A program made the translations under genes and the position numbers. A stretch of 64,000 bases of DNA, taken from Pseudomonadota bacterium. GTDB lineage: Bacteria; Pseudomonadota; Gammaproteobacteria; Acidiferrobacterales; Acidiferrobacteraceae. The stretch is taken from positions 1 to 64,000 of the forward strand of contig JAKAXM010000007.1 of assembly GCA_021816625.1 (NCBI GenBank). Reading direction: 5' to 3'. Below, piece after piece: positions 1 to 7,745 of the stretch. Under the pieces are notes generated by a model, which saw only the letters and a list, made by a program, of their open reading frames with translations, searched no databases and was not told where the DNA came from. The number at the start of each line of letters is the position of its first letter. The first letter of the stretch is position 1.

Positions 1-306
1 GCAGGCGCCGGGGGCGCCGCCCACCTGCCGGGCATGGTCGCTGCCAAGACCACGCTCCCGGTGCTCGGTGTGCCTATGCCATCGCATGCCCTGAATGGTC
101 TCGATTCCTTGCTTTCGATCGTCCAGATGCCCGCCGGGGTACCGGTTGCGACCTTTGCCATCGGGCGCGCCGGGGCTGTGAATGCCGCGCTCTTCGCCGC
201 GGCCTTGCTCGCCGCGGGCGATGAGACCATCCGGGCGGCCTGGTCGGCCTACCGGAAGCGTCAGACCGACGCAGTACTGGCGCACGGCGACCCGCGCACG
301 CCATGA
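1..306 (+). CDS. purE: N5-carboxyaminoimidazole ribonucleotide mutase, C-terminal part (5' truncated by window edge)
   Basis: Frame 1 open from base 1: [55 protein letters not shown], a PurE C-terminal signature; overlaps purK start. Confidence 0.93.
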   Translation, partial: AGAGGAAHLPGMVAAKTTLPVLGVPMPSHALNGLDSLLSIVQMPAGVPVATFAIGRAGAVNAALFAAALLAAGDETIRAAWSAYRKRQTDAVLAHGDPRTP

Positions 307-1391
307 TCGTAGGAATCATCGGCGGCGGCCAGCTCGCCCGCATGCTGGCCTTGGCCGGTCAGCCCCTGGGCATCGAGTGCCTCTTTCTGGATCCTGCCGT
401 GGATGCCTGCGCGCGCAGCGCAGGCGAACTCGTCTGCGGGGCTTACGACGACGAGTCTTTGTTGGGCGTCCTGGCCGCGCGCGCCGACGTCGTGACCTAC
501 GAGTTCGAAAACGTACCGGCGACGAGCCTACGCTACTTGGCCCAGCGGGTTCGCGTGCATCCGTCCGCCGAAGCGCTCGGGATCGCGCGCGACCGCTGGC
601 ATGAGAAACGGCTCTTTGCGGAGCTCGGAATCCCGACCCCGTCGTTCATGGCGGTCGACTCATGGGCCGACTGTGAGCAGGCGGTGGCCGCCATCGGTCT
701 GCCCGCGGTCTTAAAGACGCGCACCATGGGCTACGATGGCCGCGGGCAGCGTATGTTGCGTAGCGCCGCAGATCTGAAGGAAGGCTATGCGGCCTTGGCC
801 GGCATGCCCTTGATCCTCGAAGGCTTCGTCCCCTTTGATCGCGAGGTGTCGATCGTGGCGGTGCGTAGCGCGGCCGGGGTCACCCGGTTTTATCCCTTGA
901 CCGAAAACCTCCACAAGGGCGGTGTACTCGTGCAGTCGGTAAGCCGTCCCGCCGATCCCCTGTCGGCTCAGGCCCGCGCGCTCGCGTCGGTGCTCCTCGA
1001 CCGTCTGAACTATGTGGGCGTACTGGCCCTCGAGCTCTTTCAGAGGGGTGACCGCCTGCTGGCAAATGAGATGGCCCCCCGTGTCCATAACTCCGGCCAT
1101 TGGACCATCGAAGGCGCGGAAACGAGTCAATTCGAGAATCATTTGCGGGCGGTTGCGGGCCTGCCGCTCGGGGCCACCGGTGCGCTGGCCGCGGCCGGCA
1201 TGGTCAATTTCGTAGGGCAGATCCCCGACCCCCAAGCGGTTTTGGCGGTGCCCGGCGCGCACCTCCATGTCTACGGCAAGGTACCGCGCCCCGGCCGCAA
1301 GCTCGGCCATGCCACGGTGCGGGCGGCCGACGAAACCGCCCTCTATGCGGCTTTGGCTAGACTGCGAGCCTTGGCCGGGACCGCCTCTTAA
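303..1391 (+). CDS. purK: 5-(carboxyamino)imidazole ribonucleotide synthase (ATP-grasp)
   Basis: [24 protein letters not shown]... [12 protein letters not shown]... [14 protein letters not shown]; classic PurK motifs. Confidence 0.97.
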   Translation: MIVGIIGGGQLARMLALAGQPLGIECLFLDPAVDACARSAGELVCGAYDDESLLGVLAARADVVTYEFENVPATSLRYLAQRVRVHPSAEALGIARDRWHEKRLFAELGIPTPSFMAVDSWADCEQAVAAIGLPAVLKTRTMGYDGRGQRMLRSAADLKEGYAALAGMPLILEGFVPFDREVSIVAVRSAAGVTRFYPLTENLHKGGVLVQSVSRPADPLSAQARALASVLLDRLNYVGVLALELFQRGDRLLANEMAPRVHNSGHWTIEGAETSQFENHLRAVAGLPLGATGALAAAGMVNFVGQIPDPQAVLAVPGAHLHVYGKVPRPGRKLGHATVRAADETALYAALARLRALAGTAS

Positions 1392-1915
1392 CCCAGGATT
1401 TCGTGTTGTTCCTGCCACTCCATGTACTCGGGCGCCTCCACGTCCTGCTGGCGCATAAGCAGGTCCATCTGACCCAGGTGGTAGGCGTGGTGTCCCAGGA
1501 TCGACCATAAAAAACCCATGCCGGTATAGTGGCGGGCGGCAAAGACCATGGGCTTGTCGGTATCGCTCGCCGTGAGCGCCTTTAGACGTTCCATATTTTT
1601 CTGGTGGCGTTGTTCATAGATATGGATGAAGCTCGGCACCGTCTTTACGGCCGCAAGGACCGGATCCGGCTCGGGCATGGGCATGGTGGCGCCCGCGGCA
1701 AGTCGCGGCAGCTGACTGATCCAGTGCGACTCCGCTGTGGCCAAGTGGCGCGCCAGCGCCGCGATCGTGATCTTGTTGATCCGCGAACCGAGGTAGAGGG
1801 CATGCGAGTCGCTGGGGATGCCCGCCCACCGCGCCTCGTCTACGGCGCGCAGATAATCGAAGGTGTGCAGGACCTCCTGGTTGAAGAGGGACTGGAAGCG
1901 CTCAAGTTCGGTCAT
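1388..1915 (-). CDS. DinB-family protein
   Basis: MTELERFQSLFNQEVLHTFDYLRAV...HLATAESHW...HYTGMGFLWSILGHHAYHLGQMDLL; conserved His positions of DinB-like four-helix fold; RBS AAGGAG upstream of ATG at 1915. Confidence 0.7.
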   Translation of the reverse strand: MTELERFQSLFNQEVLHTFDYLRAVDEARWAGIPSDSHALYLGSRINKITIAALARHLATAESHWISQLPRLAAGATMPMPEPDPVLAAVKTVPSFIHIYEQRHQKNMERLKALTASDTDKPMVFAARHYTGMGFLWSILGHHAYHLGQMDLLMRQQDVEAPEYMEWQEQHEILG

Positions 1916-2026
1916 AGGCTGCTCCTTGGGGTATGCATGGGAAGCCGTCTGCCTTCGGGCGGCGCCAAGGCCCATGCTAACGTCCGCGCCTGCCGGGAGC
2001 GACCGGACCAAAGGCGTCTTGCCGTC

Positions 2027-3361
2027 CTAGGCGCGCCCCTTGCCCGGGCTCAAGAGCCCATGCCGTCCCAGGCGCCGGTAGAGTGTGCGTTCGCTTACAC
2101 CAAGCGCCTCAGCCATCGCCCGGCGTCGACCCTGGTGACGTTTTACCAGGCTTTCGAGACGGGCGCGCTCTCCGGCGGGGGCGTCGGATGGCGCGGGTAT
2201 GTGGGGCGCGCGCCGGTCTTCGAGTCCGAGGTCGCTTGCCATGATGGTGTCATCATGACAGAGGGCGGTGGCGCGTTGCAGGATGTTGCGCAGTTCGCGG
2301 ACATTGCCTGGGAAGTCGTATTGCTCGAGGCGCGCCCGCGCCGCCTCCGTGAGTTTGGTACGGCGGCCATTGGCGGTATTGATGGCCGCAAGGAAGGCCT
2401 CCGCCAGGAGCGGGATATCGGCCCGCCGTTCGCGCAGCGCCGGCAGCGTGATGGTGATGCAGGCGATGCGGTAATACAGATCTTCCCGAAAACATCCGGC
2501 GGCAACCGCCGCCTTCAGATCTCGGTTGGTGGCCGCTACGAGGCGTACCTCGGCATGCAAAAGCGCCCGGCCGCCCACCCGCCGGAAGGTCCCGGTCTCG
2601 AGGGTCCGCAAGAGCTTCGCCTGCATGGCAAGGGGGATCTCACCGATCTCGTCTAGAAAGAGCGTTCCGCCATGGGCGCTTTCGAAGAGACCCGTCTTGC
2701 GCCCCAGGCAGCCCGTAAAGGCGCCAGCCTCATGACCGAACATCTCGCTTTCGAAGAGCTGTTCGGACAGCGTCGTACAGTCCACGGCGACGAACGGTCG
2801 GGAGTGGCGAGGACTGTGGTCGTGCAGATAGCGCGCCGCCAGTTCCTTGCCGACGCCGCTCTCACCTTCGAGGAGTACCGCCGCACTGCTTGGGGCTGCA
2901 TGGCTCAATTGGTCGACGGCCCGCGCGAGCCGCTCCGAGCGGCCGAGCATGCGCATGTCTTCACAGTTCATGAGTCCCGGCGGCGCGAGCCTCTGTATGC
3001 ATTCGCCCAGCACGGTTTCGCCGTGGGGGAGGGTTACCGGATAGCCCTTGATGCCGACATATTCAGGGCGCCCTTCGGCGTCGAAGTGGGTGTGGACCAC
3101 GCGTTGCGTGGCGCCCTGAGCAAAGACCTGCTGGTGCGGACAGGCCTCCCCATGCAGGTGGCAGGGCGAGTCGCGGTGGTGGGAGACCTGATAGCACGCG
3201 CGCCCGATGACTTGGGCGTCGTCGACCCCGTAGGCTAGGCGATAGGCCCGATTGGCCGCGACGATACGATAGTCGCGATTTATGAGCACGGCCGGATGGT
3301 CCTGCATGTCGATCAGCGATTGGACCGAGGCGTGCTCGTGAGCTGTCCCTTCTGACATCAT
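2027..3361 (-). CDS. Sigma-54-dependent one-component transcriptional activator (PAS - AAA+ - Fis-type HTH)
   Basis: PAS-like N-terminus; [18 protein letters not shown] Walker [13 protein letters not shown] Walker B; GAFTGC loop; C-terminal HTH_8 ([25 protein letters not shown]). Confidence 0.93.
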   Translation of the reverse strand: MMSEGTAHEHASVQSLIDMQDHPAVLINRDYRIVAANRAYRLAYGVDDAQVIGRACYQVSHHRDSPCHLHGEACPHQQVFAQGATQRVVHTHFDAEGRPEYVGIKGYPVTLPHGETVLGECIQRLAPPGLMNCEDMRMLGRSERLARAVDQLSHAAPSSAAVLLEGESGVGKELAARYLHDHSPRHSRPFVAVDCTTLSEQLFESEMFGHEAGAFTGCLGRKTGLFESAHGGTLFLDEIGEIPLAMQAKLLRTLETGTFRRVGGRALLHAEVRLVAATNRDLKAAVAAGCFREDLYYRIACITITLPALRERRADIPLLAEAFLAAINTANGRRTKLTEAARARLEQYDFPGNVRELRNILQRATALCHDDTIMASDLGLEDRRAPHIPAPSDAPAGERARLESLVKRHQGRRRAMAEALGVSERTLYRRLGRHGLLSPGKGRA

Positions 3362-3393
3362 GACATGACAGCACTGCCACAGCTGTCATGTCA
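3361..3393. promoter_or_regulatory. Perfect 12-bp inverted repeat, candidate upstream activating sequence for the adjacent sigma-54 activator
   Basis: TGACATGACAGC-actgccaca-GCTGTCATGTCA; centred about 100 bp upstream of the predicted start site of the sigma-54 promoter at 3454-3469. Confidence 0.75.
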
Positions 3394-3453
3394 ACTGACC
3401 GCGCAGGCCGCGGTTGTTCGCGGAAAGACGTCGCCCGAGGCCCTTTAAAATTG

Positions 3454-3469
3454 TGGCACGGTATTTGCT
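3454..3469 (+). promoter_or_regulatory. Sigma-54 (-24/-12) promoter
   Basis: TGGCAC-GGTAT-TTGCT matches consensus TGGCAC-N5-TTGCW exactly, with correct GG/GC spacing; 5' of dsrE-like gene. Confidence 0.88.
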
Positions 3470-3556
3470 GTTGCCCCTCAAGCGAACGGTCGCGGTCCGC
3501 GCATGCTGGCCGCAGGGCCCGTCGTGACCCACTACATCCTTCCTCTAAGGAGCGTC

Positions 3557-3946
3557 ATGTCCGATAGTTTGCGCATTATCCTGACCTCGGGGACTCGCGA
3601 AAAACTGCAAATGGCGGCGATGACGGCGGCCGTCGCGGCCGCCGGAGGCGCCGATGTCCAGGTCTTCGTGTCCATGAATGCCTTGTTGTTTTTCCGGCGC
3701 GAGGCGGCGCCGGAGGCCCCCGCTGAAGGGGAGGTTGGGCGCTTGTTGATCGCTCGCAACGCCCCGCGCTTCTTGGACTTGTTTGCCCAGGCCGTGGATC
3801 TCGGGTCGGCCCAGATCTACCCATGTTCCATGGCCATGGACGTTTTGTCCCTGGGATCTGCCGATCTCGCCCCCTATATGGGCAAGCCGCTTGGACTCAC
3901 GAAGTTCCTGAGCGAGCTCGCGGGCAGTCATGTGTTGAGTTTTTAA
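3557..3946 (+). CDS. DsrE-family sulfur carrier / peroxiredoxin-like protein (DsrE3-like)
   Basis: MSDSLRIILTSGTREKLQMAAMTAAVAAAGGADVQVFVSMNALLFF...IYPCSMAMDVL; RBS AAGGAG before ATG. Confidence 0.85.
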   Translation: MSDSLRIILTSGTREKLQMAAMTAAVAAAGGADVQVFVSMNALLFFRREAAPEAPAEGEVGRLLIARNAPRFLDLFAQAVDLGSAQIYPCSMAMDVLSLGSADLAPYMGKPLGLTKFLSELAGSHVLSF

Positions 3947-3960
3947 GGGAGGTTGGGTGT

Positions 3961-4191
3961 ATGAGTGATATGAAAGTCGTCGATGCCCGCGGCAGTTTTT
4001 GCCCCGGGCCCCTCATGGAGTTGATCGCCGCCATGAAGGTCGTGGGCGTAGGCGATGAGCTCGAGGTCTTGTCCACCGACAAGGGCTCGGCCGAGGACAT
4101 ACCCGAATGGATCAAGAAGGTCGGGCACACGCTCGTTTCGAGCGTCGAGGAAGGCGGCGTTTACCGCCTGCGGGTTCGCAAGACCAAATAA
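3961..4191 (+). CDS. tusA: TusA-family sulfurtransferase
   Basis: MSDMKVVDARGSFCPGPLMELIAAMKVVGVGDELEVLSTDKGSAEDIPEWIKKVGH; CPxP active-site motif. Confidence 0.93.
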   Translation: MSDMKVVDARGSFCPGPLMELIAAMKVVGVGDELEVLSTDKGSAEDIPEWIKKVGHTLVSSVEEGGVYRLRVRKTK

Positions 4192-4229
4192 GTGGTTACG
4201 GTGATCTCACATAAAGGGGAGTGGCACGG

Positions 4230-5366
4230 ATGAAAAGGATCCTCATAGTCGGTGGCGGCACGGGTGGCACCATACTCGCCAATAATCTGGCGCGCCGCTT
4301 AAGGCGCGAGCTCGATGGTGGGCAAGTTGCCATCACCATGCTCTCGGCGAGCGCCCGGCACATGTACCAGCCAGGGCTGCTGTACGTCGCCTTCGGCAAG
4401 ATCGCGGCCGCCGACCTTTATCGGGATCAAGAGTCTATCCTCGATCCCGCGGTGCGTTTTCACGTGGATCCGGCCGAGACCTTCGATCTCGATCACAACG
4501 AGGTCAAGGGTAAGAGCGGGACGGTCTACGGCTATGACTATCTCGCGATCTGTACGGGCTCGCGTCCGGTCTTGGCGCAAGTGCCGGGCCTTACGGAGGC
4601 CGCGCACCACGTCTATACCGAGGAGGCGGCGCTTAAGACCTGTGAGGCCTTGCGGACCTTCACGGGCGGCCGTATCGCCATCGTGACCGGCGTCCCCCAT
4701 AAGTGTCCCATGGTGCCGCTTGAGCTCACCTTTATGATGTACGACTACTTCAAGGACCGGGACCTTTTGGATAAGGTGAGTTTCACCTACACCTATCCTA
4801 TTGGTCGCATCCACTCCCTTGAGAATGTCGCCAAATGGGCAGCCCCCGAATTCGATCGCATGGGCGTACGTTACGAAACCCTGTTCAACGCCAAAGAGGT
4901 GGATGTTGCCCAGAAGCGGGTCCATAGCGAGGAGGGCACTTCTATCGACTTCGATCTCCTGATTTCGGTGCCGCCTCATAAAGGCATGGAGGCGGTCGAG
5001 CAGAACAAGCTCGGAGCCGGGGGCTTTATCCCGACGAACCGGACCACTCTGGCCATGGAAGGCCGCCAGAACGTGTTCGTACTGGGCGATACGACCAATC
5101 TGCCGATCAGTAAGGCGGGATCCACCGCCCATTACGAGGCCGAGGTTCTGGGTGAAAACCTAGCACGTCTGGCGACCGGCGGCGGGGCTATGCGCCCGTA
5201 CGAAGGCAAGGTCTTTTGCTTCATAGAGGCCGGCCGCGACCGGGCGACCTACGCCTCGTTCGATTATAAGAATCCGCCCAAACCGCGCCCGCCGACGCGC
5301 GCCATTCATTGGTTCAAGCTCGCTTATAACGAGCTCTACTGGAATAGCGTACGCGGTCTTCTGTGA
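4230..5366 (+). CDS. Sulfide:quinone oxidoreductase-like FAD-dependent oxidoreductase
   Basis: MKRILIVGGGTGGTILANNLARRL Rossmann motif; HKCPMVPLELTF; NVFVLGDTTNLPISKAGSTAHYEA; amphipathic C-terminus. Confidence 0.82.
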   Translation: MKRILIVGGGTGGTILANNLARRLRRELDGGQVAITMLSASARHMYQPGLLYVAFGKIAAADLYRDQESILDPAVRFHVDPAETFDLDHNEVKGKSGTVYGYDYLAICTGSRPVLAQVPGLTEAAHHVYTEEAALKTCEALRTFTGGRIAIVTGVPHKCPMVPLELTFMMYDYFKDRDLLDKVSFTYTYPIGRIHSLENVAKWAAPEFDRMGVRYETLFNAKEVDVAQKRVHSEEGTSIDFDLLISVPPHKGMEAVEQNKLGAGGFIPTNRTTLAMEGRQNVFVLGDTTNLPISKAGSTAHYEAEVLGENLARLATGGGAMRPYEGKVFCFIEAGRDRATYASFDYKNPPKPRPPTRAIHWFKLAYNELYWNSVRGLL

Positions 5367-5377
5367 GGGATGAGGTC

Positions 5378-5995
5378 ATGACTGACACGACAATAAACGG
5401 CGCCGGCGCGATCCTGGCCGAGGCCGGATTCGAAACCTTGACCGACGATATGATAACCCGACTCGCGCGCGCGGCGGGGGACGGCCTTACGCTTTTGGAT
5501 GGGGTTCGTGAGCACAAGACGGCGGAGGCCTTGGCGGTGCTCGGCACCATGGTCTCTTCCGGGGATCTGGCGCGCCTGGCCCATCTCGCCCGGCTCGTCG
5601 GGGCGGCCGAAGATGCGCTTACGGACGATCTCGTGGCCCGTATCGCCCATCTGGCGAGCGATGCCATGACCCTCTTGGACCGGGTCGGACGGCTGGATAT
5701 CGCCCATTATGAGCGGCTGGGGCGGCGTCTCGAGGAATCCTTAAGCCCGGACCTGTTCGAGCGGGTCCTTAAGGCCCTGCCGGTGGCCCTCGATCTCTTC
5801 GAACAGGCCGCGGCCAGCGGTCTCTTGCGTGACGTCTGCGCGGGGCTCGCCGCAACCCGTGAGGAGCTTGCGAAGACCGAGGCCCCGGGTGGGGGGCTTG
5901 GTGGGTTGTGGACCCTCATGAAGGATCCGGGGCACCAACGAACCCTGCAGGGCTTATTACTCTACGCGCGCCGGATCCTCGGGTCTGGGGTTTAG
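5378..5995 (+). CDS. DUF1641-type protein
   Basis: Helical protein ending LMKDPGHQRTLQGLLLYARRIL, typical of DUF1641 proteins next to SQR/TusA genes. Confidence 0.65.
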   Translation: MTDTTINGAGAILAEAGFETLTDDMITRLARAAGDGLTLLDGVREHKTAEALAVLGTMVSSGDLARLAHLARLVGAAEDALTDDLVARIAHLASDAMTLLDRVGRLDIAHYERLGRRLEESLSPDLFERVLKALPVALDLFEQAAASGLLRDVCAGLAATREELAKTEAPGGGLGGLWTLMKDPGHQRTLQGLLLYARRILGSGV

Positions 5996-5996
5996 G

Positions 5997-6614
5997 CTAG
6001 CCGTGCGCGCGGATCACGAAACGCCCGTACATCCGAAAGGCCCGCGCGTGTCCCGGCACAGGGCATAGGTAATAGTAGGTGCCGGCGCGCGGGGCCACGA
6101 AGGTGGTTGTGGCCTGGGCGTAGCGCGCCGCTTGCGGGCGGGCCTGCGAGCGGGGCGGCAATGTCGGGACGCGGGCCAAGGTATCGGGAAGCGGGCACGT
6201 CAAGACCACGGGATACGGGGGTTTGGCGGTGGTTATGACCAGCCCATGCTGCATACCGTTGCCGTAGTCCATGTTCAGTACTCGCAGCGTCACACGCGCG
6301 CCGGGGTTGACATATACGGTGGGGTCGGTGCGGCCGCCAGCCTCGAAGCTCATGTCGGGGTGTTGAGGCGCGTGGGCCACGAAGGTGATCGTCACCCGTT
6401 GGCCACGGAATACGACGCCGTGCCGCCCTCTGGTGTGCGGGTCTGTCAGGGAGGCATACTGCCGGGCCTGCTGCCATGTCACCCATTGCAGCCCGTGGGG
6501 CGCGGTCTGGGGCATACTCGACCCGGGGATGTGCGGCATGGTCATGGCGTGCGCCATGAGGGGCGTCGTGAGCAAGGCAGTCGGGAACAAGAACAGTCGG
6601 ATGCGCGGGCTCAT
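5997..6614 (-). CDS. Exported blue-copper (cupredoxin) protein, sulfocyanin/rusticyanin-like
   Basis: Signal peptide MSPRIRLFLFPTALLTTPLMAHA; GMQHGLVI (His ligand) and TYYYLCPVPGHARAFRMYG (Cys-His-Met loop). Confidence 0.75.
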   Translation of the reverse strand: MSPRIRLFLFPTALLTTPLMAHAMTMPHIPGSSMPQTAPHGLQWVTWQQARQYASLTDPHTRGRHGVVFRGQRVTITFVAHAPQHPDMSFEAGGRTDPTVYVNPGARVTLRVLNMDYGNGMQHGLVITTAKPPYPVVLTCPLPDTLARVPTLPPRSQARPQAARYAQATTTFVAPRAGTYYYLCPVPGHARAFRMYGRFVIRAHG

Positions 6615-6673
6615 AGGGCCTCGGGAAGCCAGGGCGTGTGTAGGCACGATCATAGGAGACCGCGTAAGCCCGG

Positions 6674-7486
6674 TCAACGCGCGCTCAGGTCGTATGATGT
6701 GAAGAGTTGTTGCGGTTGCGTCTCGGCGTCGAGCACGAGTCGCCGCAGCTTGGCCTCGGCGGGTACCGAGAACGCAGGCCCCCGCACCAGGGTCTCGATG
6801 TCCCGATCGCCACCCAACACGCGCGCGGCGATCGTCAGGTAGAGGCGCTGGACTACACCGTCTTCGAGCAGACTATGGAAGAGGCGCGGACCCCCGATCA
6901 TGTAGACGCGGCCGAGTTCACGTTCGGCGAGGACGCGCAGCAATTCATGGCCGGTAACATGGGACGGCGAATCGACCGTCACGATCTCGACGCCGGCTTG
7001 GCGGATCGACTGCACCCGGCAGCTGTCGGCGACCTTCGGGCTTACGGTCACGACGGGGCCTGGGTGGGCGGCCTTGAGTTCCGCCCCCGGGAAGTCGAGG
7101 CGCGAGCTTACGACCACGCATGTCGGGTGGCCGCTCAAGCCGCGTGCGCGGCGGTAGTTGCGCAGGTCGGGGTAACGTTTGTGGGCAATCGCCATCATGT
7201 CTTGCTGTTCGCCGGAGGCGATGGCGCGGGCATGATGGGCGGTGGTCAAGACGGCGTCCGCCTGTACCAGCAACTCCGTATATAAACGCCAATCGCGGTC
7301 ATTGGCGATCGCTTCCGGAACGCCCTTGCGGCCGTTGGCGTTACGCATGGCGATGCGCCCATCCAGACTCATCAAAAAGTTGGCGTAGATGAACGGCGAT
7401 CTGCCGTTGGCCGGGATGTCCCCCATATACAGGCCTTCCAGGGCCACCCTTTCCGGGGGTCCCGGGTAGAGAGCCATGACGTTCAT
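6674..7486 (-). CDS. RibD C-terminal / dihydrofolate reductase-like pyrimidine reductase
   Basis: PFIYANFLMSLDGRIAMRN...LGRVYMIGGPRLFHSLLEDGVVQRLYLTIAARVLGG. Confidence 0.8.
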   Translation of the reverse strand: MNVMALYPGPPERVALEGLYMGDIPANGRSPFIYANFLMSLDGRIAMRNANGRKGVPEAIANDRDWRLYTELLVQADAVLTTAHHARAIASGEQQDMMAIAHKRYPDLRNYRRARGLSGHPTCVVVSSRLDFPGAELKAAHPGPVVTVSPKVADSCRVQSIRQAGVEIVTVDSPSHVTGHELLRVLAERELGRVYMIGGPRLFHSLLEDGVVQRLYLTIAARVLGGDRDIETLVRGPAFSVPAEAKLRRLVLDAETQPQQLFTSYDLSAR

Positions 7487-7745
7487 GGACGCGCGCGGGC
7501 CGACGGCAGCGGTGTCTGTCTCAGTGCCCGGCCGGCCGCCCAGATAGCTGTCATATGCCCTGCCCCCTGATGGGGCCGCGGCGGGGACGCCCATGCCGAT
7601 GCGCCCGCGCGGGGGTCGCCGCTACAGGGGGTGCGAACATCATCGCGACAGCACATCATAGCGGTGTCCCACCGTTAGGGTCGGCGGGCCTCGGGTGGCC
7701 TTGATCGTCCTACTCTAAACCCGCGGCCGTAGGCCGGCCCGGGTC

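Noticed and set aside
1604-2656. 350-aa plus-strand ORF
   Set aside because: Antisense to the DinB-like gene and sigma-54 activator; no family features
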